Shown here piece after piece: positions 15,987 to 24,512 of a DNA stretch of 46,995 bases (position 1 is its first letter; each line of letters starts with the position of its first letter). A program made the translations under genes and the position numbers. The notes under the pieces are model-generated. The model had not been told where the DNA came from, searched no databases, and saw only the letters and a list, made by a program, of their open reading frames with translations. This stretch comes from Chlorobiota bacterium (GTDB lineage: Bacteria > Bacteroidota > Bacteroidia > Bacteroidales > F082): contig JAADIS010000080.1 of assembly GCA_013151215.1 (NCBI GenBank), forward strand, positions 1 through 46,995, given 5' to 3'.

Positions 15987-17666
15987 TTAGAAGTTAGTAG
16001 AAACTGACAAAGACAAACCACTGGCAGCAGGAACCTGGCGGCAAACTCCTCCGATGCACACAATACCTTCGCGCTGGCGACCATAAGAAACCTGAAACCT
16101 TGTCGTCGCCCTGGTGTAACCACCGGCTACCGAGAAATAATGAATCTGGTCGGTTTTAATTGGGTTACCATAGTTATACTGGTCGGTAATAGAGACAAAC
16201 CAATGAGGTGAAACTGTATATTCAAGCAGTAAAGCAGCCCAGTCGCCCATGTCCTCTTTAGTCCATAGGCCCTGAATCTCAGCCCTCAACGACTTTCTTG
16301 AAGTGAATTTATATGTAATGTCGGCAACCGCGATCCGGGAACTAACAACAGGCTCTCCCGGATGGCCTTCAATGGTCGCGATATCATAAGTTTGATACAT
16401 ATATTGAATGATCGCTTTCCATTTTCTGTTAAACTTCTTGTCGATGGTAATATTTAAATCCCTCCAGAAAACATGATTGCCTAACTTAAAAAAATCAGAG
16501 GTATAGCCCAATGTCCCTTTCTGGTTGATAAAAGTTGTGTCGTCAACCTGATTACGGACGATATCATTTATCTGGGAATACTCAATGGCAATGCCCATAC
16601 CGTATTTTCCGCCTAACTTACTTTTCTTAGGTACTTTATAATTAAGCAAGAACTGAAATCCAATTTCGCCATTTGGCTGCGTAGCATAAGGGTACATTGA
16701 GGTTAAAGCATAGGCATGAGTTTCGGATATCGGAGGCAGATAACTAATATCCAATGCATTAACTGTAACGTCCCTGTCTGATTTATAGCTAAAGTTATCA
16801 ATTCGCTTTACTTGTGCGAACAATCCCAATCCTTTGGTCGAATAGCTTAGAGACGCCAGGAAGGCTTCCCCGTCCTTGTAAATATAGTTATTTATGGCTG
16901 ACGGGTCGTTGATCTTGTATGCGTATTCCGTTGATAAATTAAACTTTCCGAACCCGATATTTGCCCTTCCGGCAAAAGACGCAACGTTTTCAGGTAATTT
17001 ATAAATCGGGTTGGCGTCGATTTGATATTTGCTTACCATGCTCCCGCCAAGGACAACTCTTAATTTAGAATCTGCCATGGAGGCAAACAGTTCGTTAAAA
17101 TTCATCTCGCCGTCCAAGCCTCTCACTATCCCGCGGCCGTTTTTCACATATTTATCCCAGAATTTCCGTTGCGATCCGTAAACACCTTTTATTATCAGGC
17201 CTCTAATGGGTTGATAAATAAGCCTTACGCCATTTAATGCATTGTCGTAGCCAAGGGTCCATTCCTCGTACGACCTCAGCACCAGGCCATTGCCAAATTG
17301 CTCATAAAAGCTCCCGGCCGTAATACTAAATTTATCATCGGTATAAGAAACATACATATAAGGAAACCCATTGCCGTCCAGAGCGGGGTCGAAACCGGCT
17401 ATAGGGCTTAAATAAGCTTCGTAACGCAACCCGGCCGAAAATTTCCCCAGGGTATAAATTATGTTTCCAAAGCCGTTTAAGCCAACTCGGTGGCCATTTA
17501 ACAATGAATCGGTTATGCCCAAGGCTTCATCAGGTTGGTAATATTGGCCATCGACTTGAAAACTACCATGCACCTGCGATTGGTCCAAGACATTCCCGAC
17601 TTGGGCCTTCAACGATAAAACACTGAGCAATACCAATAGCAAGAGTGAAATACTTCTTTTTCTCAT
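15987..17666 (-). CDS. Outer-membrane beta-barrel, DUF6029-like, with a single CxxxxC
   Basis: A 559-residue protein with a signal peptide (residues 1-22, ending LKAQ) and porin-like amphipathic strands throughout, ending in phenylalanine (SVSTNF). It fits the DUF6029 type of Bacteroidota. It contains only two cysteines in the whole protein, C537 and C542, in VCIGGVCR close to the C-terminus, in what should be the last loop of the barrel. The gene lies between tlpA-like and Omp28-like genes at 26-bp and 11-bp spacing, so all three are co-transcribed. Transport or redox function is unknown. Confidence 0.78.
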   Translation of the reverse strand: MRKRSISLLLLVLLSVLSLKAQVGNVLDQSQVHGSFQVDGQYYQPDEALGITDSLLNGHRVGLNGFGNIIYTLGKFSAGLRYEAYLSPIAGFDPALDGNGFPYMYVSYTDDKFSITAGSFYEQFGNGLVLRSYEEWTLGYDNALNGVRLIYQPIRGLIIKGVYGSQRKFWDKYVKNGRGIVRGLDGEMNFNELFASMADSKLRVVLGGSMVSKYQIDANPIYKLPENVASFAGRANIGFGKFNLSTEYAYKINDPSAINNYIYKDGEAFLASLSYSTKGLGLFAQVKRIDNFSYKSDRDVTVNALDISYLPPISETHAYALTSMYPYATQPNGEIGFQFLLNYKVPKKSKLGGKYGMGIAIEYSQINDIVRNQVDDTTFINQKGTLGYTSDFFKLGNHVFWRDLNITIDKKFNRKWKAIIQYMYQTYDIATIEGHPGEPVVSSRIAVADITYKFTSRKSLRAEIQGLWTKEDMGDWAALLLEYTVSPHWFVSITDQYNYGNPIKTDQIHYFSVAGGYTRATTRFQVSYGRQREGIVCIGGVCRQVPAASGLSLSVSTNF

Positions 17667-17692
17667 AGTGTGTTTAATGACTTGTTAACCTA

Positions 17693-18217
17693 TTATTTCT
17701 CGCTGATACTTTCGCCTTTGGCAACTTTTTTTACCAATTCGAAGAGTTCGAATTCGCTGCCTTCATAATAAGAAGTATGCTGGTAAACTATTTCCCCGTT
17801 TCCGTCGATAAGGAAAGTATGAGGGATCATATTAACGTTCATTGCACGTTTTAAATCGCTATTAGGGTCTAGCAAAACATCGAATTCCCAGTCTTTTCCG
17901 CTCACGAAGGGCATCACTTTTGCTGTTGAGCGCGCATCGTCGATGGAGATGGCATATATTTTAACTCCTGTTTCCTCTTGCCAATCTTCATAGTTCTCGT
18001 TAAAGGCGTCCAGTTCTTTTTTGCATGGTTTACACCACAAAGCCCAAAAGCTAACGATCATAGGTTTTCCGTTGTTGGTAAGGCTCTGGAAATTAACCGT
18101 CTGGCCATCCAGGGTTTTGATGTTTACGGATGGCAGGTTTGTGTTTTTTGATTCGTTTTGAGAAAACGAGGCCAATACCAAAAAACTAAAGATGCCGGCA
18201 ATAATAAAATTCTTCAT
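17693..18217 (-). CDS. TlpA-like secreted thioredoxin
   Basis: A 174-residue TlpA/AhpC-TSA-like protein with a signal peptide (1-19, SFSQ) and active site WCKPC (C62, C65), the only two cysteines. The cis-proline loop is NMIPHTFLIDGNG. It lacks a membrane anchor after cleavage, so it should be periplasmic or extracellular. It is first of the three-gene operon with the DUF6029-like barrel and Omp28-like lipoprotein. No TAnnTTTG box was found, but a 13-bp sequence shared with the Rh promoter lies upstream. Confidence 0.9.
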   Translation of the reverse strand: MKNFIIAGIFSFLVLASFSQNESKNTNLPSVNIKTLDGQTVNFQSLTNNGKPMIVSFWALWCKPCKKELDAFNENYEDWQEETGVKIYAISIDDARSTAKVMPFVSGKDWEFDVLLDPNSDLKRAMNVNMIPHTFLIDGNGEIVYQHTSYYEGSEFELFELVKKVAKGESISEK

Positions 18218-18238
18218 ATTAAATGTGTGTTTTATTTT

Positions 18239-18251
18239 AATCTGTGTGAAA
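18239..18251. promoter_or_regulatory. Half-site shared with the Rh channel operator
   Basis: AATCTGTGTGAAA is identical to 9887-9899 in front of the Rh gene, including half of its palindrome. The other half is not conserved here. It lies 22 bp upstream of the tlpA-like start codon. Confidence 0.3.
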
Positions 18252-18330
18252 CTGCTGCTACTGACAACCCAATAATTTTGTAAGTTGCATGAAAAAGATT
18301 TAGCGGGAATATAATATTTACGAGAAAAAA

Positions 18331-19311
18331 CTATGTTACAAAAACTTCAAGCAAGGAACTCTCCATGGATGGGTTTATTGCAAGATTATCGATGGAAGCC
18401 GGGACCAAAAGCGTTTCTCCCTTAGCGACACCAATCTCGCCCCCATCCCATTTGATTGTTAAGCCCCCCTCCGTAACTATATAAATCACAAAACTGTCGA
18501 GTTCGGTATAATTTTTTATAACTGCTTTGTCAAGATTTATAATTCTTGTTGTAAAATATTCACTATCAACAATTTGATTTGTTTGGTTCATTTTATTGTC
18601 ATACTTGGTCTTATATTCCTCATGATATGCGAAGTCGATGGCATCAAGAGCCTCCTCAGTATGAATTTCACGATACATCCCATTGGCATCTATTCGATCC
18701 CAATCGTAAATACGGTAGGTAGTGTCGGAAGTTTGCTGTATTTCAGCCAATAAACAACCAGGGCCTAAAGCATGCACCCTGCCCGCGGGAATATAGAAAA
18801 CATCGCCTTTTTTTACTTTCTCGAAGTTCAATATCTCTTTTAGGGTTTTATTTTCAAGGTGATGCACATACTGTTCTTTATCCGTTTTTTTATTGAATCC
18901 CGCGATTAAAGTTGCATCATCATCTGCATCAAGCATATACCACATCTCGGTCTTGCCGAAACCGATATTCCTTTTTCTGGCAAGCTCGTCGTCGGGATGT
19001 ACCTGAATCGATAGCCAGTCGTTTGAGTGGATAAATTTTATAAGCAGCGGGAATTCGTTACCAAAACGATCGAAGACCCTGTCGCCAACGAGCTCGCCCA
19101 TATAAATCTCAACAATTTCGTTCAGTTCGTTCCCGGCCAGGAAACCATTATCAACAAGGGTCTGGTTACCTTCAACCCCCGACATCATCCATGCTTCGCC
19201 ACAATTGGGCAAATCGCCAAAATCAATTCCCAATGATGTTTTTATCTTTTGTCCGCCCCAGATTTTATCTTTAAAAACGGGCTTGAACTTCATCGGATAT
19301 AAACCGTTCAT
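18331..19311 (-). CDS. manA: Mannose-6-phosphate isomerase, class I
   Basis: Zinc-dependent cupin enzyme that interconverts mannose-6-phosphate and fructose-6-phosphate, supplying GDP-mannose precursors. The 326-residue protein shows the zinc-site motif IQVHPDDELA, the GKTEMWYML element with its Glu, and the AGRVHALGPGCLLAEIQQ element with the further His. The N-terminus NGLYPMKFKPVFKDKIWGG matches the class start, so I keep the first ATG. Length is at the short, Bacillus-like end of the family. It stands alone with a promoter box 19 bp upstream. Confidence 0.92.
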   Translation of the reverse strand: MNGLYPMKFKPVFKDKIWGGQKIKTSLGIDFGDLPNCGEAWMMSGVEGNQTLVDNGFLAGNELNEIVEIYMGELVGDRVFDRFGNEFPLLIKFIHSNDWLSIQVHPDDELARKRNIGFGKTEMWYMLDADDDATLIAGFNKKTDKEQYVHHLENKTLKEILNFEKVKKGDVFYIPAGRVHALGPGCLLAEIQQTSDTTYRIYDWDRIDANGMYREIHTEEALDAIDFAYHEEYKTKYDNKMNQTNQIVDSEYFTTRIINLDKAVIKNYTELDSFVIYIVTEGGLTIKWDGGEIGVAKGETLLVPASIDNLAINPSMESSLLEVFVT

Positions 19312-19330
19312 ATATGTTTTTTTAGTGAGC

Positions 19331-19338
19331 CAAAGTTA
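19331..19338 (-). promoter_or_regulatory. -7 box of manA
   Basis: TAACTTTG on the minus strand, 19 bp before the ATG, matches TAnnTTTG. The remaining gap to 19579 is AT-rich and shows nothing else. Confidence 0.5.
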
Positions 19339-19579
19339 TGAAAAAAAGATGTACTCGCAGGAAAAGGGCCAATCGTAATTTTTCGTTATCCAAACACAAC
19401 AGCTCGGATAGCCTTTGTTTGGCACAAAGCCGCTAAGAGCTAATGACCGGGATTATGATTATTAAGAATGCACTTTGCATATATCTGATAATATATATGT
19501 TATAAAACCATGACAAGCTATTGAGACATAAAAACAGGCTCAACAAAAGAGGCTTAAAAGCAATGGGGGATTTTTCAAA

Positions 19580-21469
19580 CTAGCATATCAGGTTTCTTGT
19601 CTCCTCAAATGCGGTCCGGGTCCCGAAAACAAGTAGGATATCGCCAATTTTCAAATAGGTGTCTCCATGAGGGATGAAAAAACTGTTCTCACGTCGTATC
19701 ATAATCAATATCGCACTCCTGTGGAACGGGATTTCCTTAATCATGGAACCGTCATGCCTTTTATTGGTAAGCCGTATCTCTTCCACGCTAAAATTCTCGA
19801 AGGATTCAACAAGGGCATGATATGTAGTAGGCCTGATTATCAGATTCTCGATGGCCGTGGCCAGGATCTGTGTTACATCGATGGTCTCGATGCCGAGCTG
19901 CTTGTATCTATATTCAAGAGGGAATTTGCTCACTCTCGAAATAATGTTCTCATGATGAAACTCGTTTCGCAACAAACGGCTTATTTTCAGGTTCTCTTCA
20001 TCGTTCCCTGTTTCGATAACAACATAATTGTCAGGAGTAAGCTTCAAGTCTTCAATTGTTTTCAAGTTTGTGCCGCTGGCATGTACAGCATTGAGGCCCT
20101 TGTCCATAATTTCATTATAACGTTCGAGGTCTTCTTCAATCAATATTGCTTTCTTGCCATGAAGATTTAAGCGCCTCGCAAGCAAAACCGCTGTGCTGCT
20201 ACCGCCGATAATTATTGTCTTATTTCCCTCGGTAAGTATTTTGGGCGATATCCAATTATAAATTACCGGTGAAACAAAACAGGTGATAATTGCCATGATA
20301 ATTATACTTGAGTTAATACCTGTGGTTATAACCCCCAACCTGAGGCCAATAGCAGCGGCGGCAATTATCAAGCTTAAGCGCGAAGAAATCAGAAAACCAC
20401 CCGAAATCGCCTTTCTCAGCCCAAACAATCTCTTCCAAAGCAATGAGGGAATTACTTTAATGACCAACAACGAAATCAGGAACAAGCTTAGGAAGATCAA
20501 TAATGAGGAGTCGAACTCCTTAAGGGCGGCAGGGTCGAAATTTGCTCCTACCATTATGAAGAAGAAGGGGATAAAGAAGCCAAAGCCCATGCCGTCGAGT
20601 TTGATGAGCATGAGCGAGCGCTCGCGGTGCAACATGCTCGAGAGCAGCAAACCGCTCAAAAAGGCGCCCAGCAAAACCACCTCTTCGCCTATATATTGCG
20701 AGATCACGACAAAAATCATGATGACCAACAAGGCTCCGCGGATGCGGATTTGAGATGCAGCCTGCGATAACTGATAACTTAACTTCTTGAAAACCGTAAT
20801 ATCCTTTAATTTATTTATCAGTTTGTAAAAGATAAAGAAGACAATAAAAAGCGCAAGTATGTAAAGCAATTTATAATGAAATCCGTTCTTGATGATAAAG
20901 GCCGTAAAGGTGAACAGGATTATGCTGAGGATATCGGCAACAGCAGCACTTATGATAATCATCTGCCCGAAACGGCTGTTGATCTCACCCCTATCTTTTA
21001 ACACAGGCAAAACTATTGCCACAGAGGTAGTTACCATTATCAACGAGAAATACCATACACTCGGGATATCGATGATTTGCGAAAGGCCGAAACTGGCGAA
21101 GTACGACAATATTATTGCTATGGCGAACTGTGCCAGACCAACCAGTAGCGGATTTTTCAAAAAACGCGAAGCGGTTATCCGGTGGTGAGGCAGGGAAGCG
21201 ATGATCTGATCCACATCAATTTCCAGCCCGCTCAGAAACATCAGGAAAAGAAAGCCGAACAGGGCCAGGAAGTCGAGTATAATAAAACTCTCGTGGCTGA
21301 GATCATTAAAAAAAAACCTGGCCGCTACAAACCCCAGGACAATTTCGATGATTACGATGGGGATCTTTTTCAATTTGAGTACCGAAAGAAGGATCGGTGT
21401 AAACCATGCTATCGATGCCACTATGAGCAATGGGTAAAAATCATGGTGAAACGATATGTTCAACAGCAT
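19580..21469 (-). CDS. CPA2-family cation/proton antiporter with TrkA_N domain
   Basis: A 629-residue inner-membrane antiporter of the KefB/KefC-like CPA2 type, exchanging K+ or Na+ for protons. About twelve membrane helices fill residues 10-405, with the conserved VTTSVAIVLPVLKDRGEI segment near helix 5. The cytosolic part begins with a Rossmann nucleotide-binding TrkA_N domain (KTIIIGGSSTAVLLARRL, about 415-432) and ends in a TrkA_C-like domain (about 545-629). Nucleotide control of the antiporter is likely. Which ion is moved cannot be read from the sequence. It is alone with its own -7 box. Confidence 0.9.
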   Translation of the reverse strand: MLLNISFHHDFYPLLIVASIAWFTPILLSVLKLKKIPIVIIEIVLGFVAARFFFNDLSHESFIILDFLALFGFLFLMFLSGLEIDVDQIIASLPHHRITASRFLKNPLLVGLAQFAIAIILSYFASFGLSQIIDIPSVWYFSLIMVTTSVAIVLPVLKDRGEINSRFGQMIIISAAVADILSIILFTFTAFIIKNGFHYKLLYILALFIVFFIFYKLINKLKDITVFKKLSYQLSQAASQIRIRGALLVIMIFVVISQYIGEEVVLLGAFLSGLLLSSMLHRERSLMLIKLDGMGFGFFIPFFFIMVGANFDPAALKEFDSSLLIFLSLFLISLLVIKVIPSLLWKRLFGLRKAISGGFLISSRLSLIIAAAAIGLRLGVITTGINSSIIIMAIITCFVSPVIYNWISPKILTEGNKTIIIGGSSTAVLLARRLNLHGKKAILIEEDLERYNEIMDKGLNAVHASGTNLKTIEDLKLTPDNYVVIETGNDEENLKISRLLRNEFHHENIISRVSKFPLEYRYKQLGIETIDVTQILATAIENLIIRPTTYHALVESFENFSVEEIRLTNKRHDGSMIKEIPFHRSAILIMIRRENSFFIPHGDTYLKIGDILLVFGTRTAFEETRNLIC

Positions 21470-21500
21470 ACAACCTGGTCTTTTTATGATTTCATTTATG

Positions 21501-21508
21501 CAAAGATA
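21501..21508 (-). promoter_or_regulatory. -7 box of the antiporter gene
   Basis: TATCTTTG on the minus strand, 31 bp before the ATG at 21469, matches TAnnTTTG. Confidence 0.5.
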
Positions 21509-21583
21509 AACTTATCCAGCCTGTATTATCAGCAAAAAAACCAAATAACAATTTTAATGAGACTTTTGTAAAACAATAAATTA

Positions 21584-23284
21584 TCAATCCAGTTTTACAA
21601 ATTTTTTGCTTACACTTGTTAGTTTATCCTCATCTTTTATCAATAAGAGGTAAACACCTCTTTTAAGTTTCGAAACAGAAACAGAACTCTTGGACCTTAT
21701 TTCTTGTGAAAGCAGCATCTTACCCTCAAGTGAATAAACCGATGCTGAACCGTTTATAATATTGCTGGATATATTTATTCTATCGGAAACAGGATTTGGG
21801 AAAACGGATATGTTTTGTATTACATTCTCATCTGTGCCAACAATTTGATTTATATTAACCCTGTACGTAACTATCCTGCAATCAGCTTTTAAAATAATTG
21901 CTACATAAATACCTGTTTCCGTAGGTGTATAGCTTATGGCATTCTGACCTAAAAATTCCGAAACAGTATCCCCGTCAGCATTCAATACATCATGATACCA
22001 AAGATATTCATCTCCATCCAATTCTTGGGAGTAAATTGTAGTCCCATCAAATAGCAAATTCGGATTGATAAACTCGTTACATTCTATATATGACTCAACT
22101 GTCCCGGCTTCGGCAACCTCTTGAGTACTACCATAGTTAGAAGTCACAAAAAGCCGAGACAGGAAATATGCAGCATAATCTCCGAAACTCGCTCCCTCTT
22201 CTTCAACATCTTGAAATTGATTGCTTTTTTTATTGGAGGCGGCAATTGTACTGATCGGGAAATAAAACGGGTCCCGAATTATACCATAATGCAGTCGGCC
22301 GGTCCATAAGCTGTAGGCAGGCGCACCAATAAACACCTTGTCCGAATCGATAGCGACAGAATAGCCGAAGGTTTCATAATCCTCTGGATCCTCAGGCAGT
22401 ATAGTAGCATAACGCAGCCACGAAGAGCCATCGTATTTCCAACGATGTACTGCCCCGGCTCCAAGTCCGGCAAGGCTGCTACCACTAGCACCCACCAAGA
22501 TGTTGTCGCCACTGATAACAGCAGCATTCAAACCAAAAAAGTCGTTCAGGCTTGCATCTTCGGCTATAAGCTTTTGTTCCAGGACCAGTTCAGTACCGTT
22601 GTCAACTAATACATAAGCAGCACCGGTCAGACCACCACCAATAGGTGCATTTGACGAGACCGATAATAGCTTTTCGCCATCGATATCCACAATTCCTCCG
22701 AAACCATCGCCACTACCAGCGTCGGCAGGGATAAACATATCATACTCGCTCCATATGGAATTGCTTCGCTTAAACAGATATACAGCACCGCTAAGATTAT
22801 GGTTTTTGTCGCCGATGACTATACTCTCGCCCGAAATTGCAAGCCGCCTTCCAAATGCATCGCCGCTCACCCCGTCGGAAGCTGTTAGTTTTTGGTCAAA
22901 AACCCAGTTGCCTCCATTTAAAACGTAAACATAAGCAGCACCTCTGCCATTATTTGAAAACGCCCCAACAACGGCAGTAGTTCCGTCAATGTCAACGCTT
23001 GAACCAAAATAATCAAAAGGACCTCCATCAGGGGACTGAAGCAATGCATAGGTCTCAAGTAAGTCGGTTGATTCATTGTAATAATAAATTACAACTTCTT
23101 CGTGTAAACTTCCAACAAACAAATAATCTCCCGAACCTGCAACGGAAGTTCCGAACTCAAAGCCACTACCAGGTGTGTATATTGAATTATTATCCTCAGG
23201 AATCAACTGACCTGATGTCCATTGCTGGGCTTGTACAGTAATTATACAAATCAACAAAACAAGGCAAAACATTAGTTTTTTCAT
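21584..23284 (-). CDS. Secreted FG-GAP repeat protein with T9SS sorting domain
   Basis: A 566-residue exported protein. A signal peptide (1-19, TVQAQ) is followed by six FG-GAP-type repeats (FEFGTSVAG, FDYFGSSVDI, GDAFGRRLAI, GDGFGGIVDI, NDFFGLNAAV, YETFGYSVAI), about 60 residues apart, which should form a beta-propeller like integrin alpha heads. The C-terminal 75 residues carry a type A sorting domain (VFPNPVSDRINIS then YSLEGKMLLSQ, ending KKFVKLD) for the type IX secretion system. Cell-surface adhesion or binding is likely; a ligand is not evident. Confidence 0.88.
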   Translation of the reverse strand: MKKLMFCLVLLICIITVQAQQWTSGQLIPEDNNSIYTPGSGFEFGTSVAGSGDYLFVGSLHEEVVIYYYNESTDLLETYALLQSPDGGPFDYFGSSVDIDGTTAVVGAFSNNGRGAAYVYVLNGGNWVFDQKLTASDGVSGDAFGRRLAISGESIVIGDKNHNLSGAVYLFKRSNSIWSEYDMFIPADAGSGDGFGGIVDIDGEKLLSVSSNAPIGGGLTGAAYVLVDNGTELVLEQKLIAEDASLNDFFGLNAAVISGDNILVGASGSSLAGLGAGAVHRWKYDGSSWLRYATILPEDPEDYETFGYSVAIDSDKVFIGAPAYSLWTGRLHYGIIRDPFYFPISTIAASNKKSNQFQDVEEEGASFGDYAAYFLSRLFVTSNYGSTQEVAEAGTVESYIECNEFINPNLLFDGTTIYSQELDGDEYLWYHDVLNADGDTVSEFLGQNAISYTPTETGIYVAIILKADCRIVTYRVNINQIVGTDENVIQNISVFPNPVSDRINISSNIINGSASVYSLEGKMLLSQEIRSKSSVSVSKLKRGVYLLLIKDEDKLTSVSKKFVKLD

Positions 23285-23318
23285 AGTAATATATTTTATT
23301 GTTATTAATAAACAGTAA

Positions 23319-23326
23319 CAAATATA
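23319..23326 (-). promoter_or_regulatory. -7 box of the FG-GAP protein gene
   Basis: TATATTTG on the minus strand, 34 bp before the ATG at 23284. Confidence 0.5.
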
Positions 23327-23465
23327 TGATTATAACTGTTGATTATAACTCGGTTAAAAGTACAAACCCGGGTTTGGATTACTTTTTTTTATTGAATTCT
23401 TCATTATAGGTCTTTATAACTTTTTAATAATCACCAAGACAAAGCAAAAAAGTATTGCACATCAT

Positions 23466-23484
23466 CAGGCTGGAATTCAGCCTG
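23466..23484 (+). terminator. Terminator-like hairpin with no gene before it
   Basis: Stem CAGGCTG/CAGCCTG with a 5-base loop, then a T-rich run on the plus strand. It could end an undetected small plus-strand transcript, or be unused. Confidence 0.35.
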
Positions 23485-23684
23485 TTATATTTTTTATGAT
23501 AATGAGGGATTAAAAATATAATTTCAGGGCAAGTTATAAAGCCTTCATTCCCGGACGAGAAACATTAGCAATCACAAATAAAAACTTTAACAATTAATTA
23601 ACTTTTTTAATTGTTATCAAAACATTTTCCTAGCAATTATCCTTCTAATAAATAAGCAACCCATTAAAATAATATTGCTGAATA

Positions 23685-24461
23685 TCAACTATAAACTTCA
23701 ACTTTAATACCTGCCGCCTCAACTTTATCGGCAATTTCCCTGAGTTCCCGCAACTCTATTTTTTCAATATTTCCCGCAGCGGTCGCTCGTTCTATCGGAT
23801 AAAGCATGACATATTCAGGATTAACTTTTTTAACTATCCCAAGCCAGGCCTCAATCTCCTCCTCGGTGGTATTGTCAATAATTGCACCATTGTGCCCGGC
23901 TCGCATAAAGAGTGTTTGAATTATCAGCTTGCCATCAAAGCCGAGCAGTCCTTCAACAATCGAATCAAGGCTTTTGTTTCCCAAAGCCTGGTTTATTGCC
24001 TTAAAAGTGCCTTCTATCCCCGAATCAAGCTTTTGGATATTCTTATCAACTTTCTTCAAGGCTTCCGCCACCTTCGGCCTGTCCAACATAGTGGCGTTCG
24101 AGAGTATGCTTATTGCAGCATTGGGCGCGTATTTATCCCTAAGCTCAATGGTATCGTCTATTATCCCGGCAAAGTGAGGATGGATAGTGGGCTCGCCGTT
24201 TCCGGCGAATGTAATGGCATCAGGCTCATTAACAGTCCCTTGTATCTCTTTTAGTTTTTCTTTCAGCCGTTCTTTCAGCAGTTCCCGTTTAGCAAGAACC
24301 ATCTTAGCGCTTTTATTGTTAGTCCAACCGCATTCGCAATAAACACAATTAAAATTACAATATTTGTTATCTACGGGAAGCAGGTTCACGCCAAGCGAAA
24401 CCCCCAACCTCCGGCTAAAAACCGGGCCGAATACCATATTATCGAATAAAAAACCTGCCAT
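23685..24461 (-). CDS. Radical SAM protein, COG0731-like
   Basis: A 258-residue iron-sulfur enzyme. The cluster motif YCNFNCVYCECGW (CxxxCxxC) ligates the 4Fe-4S cluster that cleaves S-adenosylmethionine. FAGNGEPTIHP is the SAM-binding GGE-like motif. The start FGPVFSRRLGVSLGVNLLP marks a common bacterial family related to wyosine-base radical enzymes; its reaction is unknown. I start it at ATG 24461; the frame further up begins with TTG and runs through a promoter box. It is divergent from the polyprenyl synthase gene, with interleaved promoters. Confidence 0.85.
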   Translation of the reverse strand: MAGFLFDNMVFGPVFSRRLGVSLGVNLLPVDNKYCNFNCVYCECGWTNNKSAKMVLAKRELLKERLKEKLKEIQGTVNEPDAITFAGNGEPTIHPHFAGIIDDTIELRDKYAPNAAISILSNATMLDRPKVAEALKKVDKNIQKLDSGIEGTFKAINQALGNKSLDSIVEGLLGFDGKLIIQTLFMRAGHNGAIIDNTTEEEIEAWLGIVKKVNPEYVMLYPIERATAAGNIEKIELRELREIADKVEAAGIKVEVYS

Positions 24462-24474
24462 CAATATTTTTCTG

Positions 24475-24482
24475 CAAAAATA
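24475..24482 (-). promoter_or_regulatory. -7 box of the radical SAM gene
   Basis: TATTTTTG on the minus strand, 13 bp before ATG 24461; it overlaps the region used by the opposite promoter at 24486-24493. Confidence 0.5.
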
Positions 24483-24485
24483 AAT

Positions 24486-24493
24486 TAATTTTG
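24486..24493 (+). promoter_or_regulatory. -7 box of the polyprenyl synthase gene
   Basis: TAATTTTG on the plus strand, 19 bp before ATG 24513. Confidence 0.5.
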
Positions 24494-24512
24494 ATGTCTT
24501 CAATTATTGTTG

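Larger units (their letters stand above)
23285..23684. other. AT-rich intergenic region, 400 bp
   Basis: Holds the FG-GAP gene promoter at 23319-23326 and, at 23466-23484, a perfect 7-bp hairpin CAGGCTG-GAATT-CAGCCTG followed by TTATATTTTTTA, which would work as a terminator on the plus strand although no plus-strand gene precedes it. No open reading frame is convincing. Confidence 0.5.

Noticed and set aside
19667-21571. Several plus-strand frames (19667, 20283, 20889, 21182)
   Set aside because: All lie opposite the CPA2 antiporter gene and have no family features.
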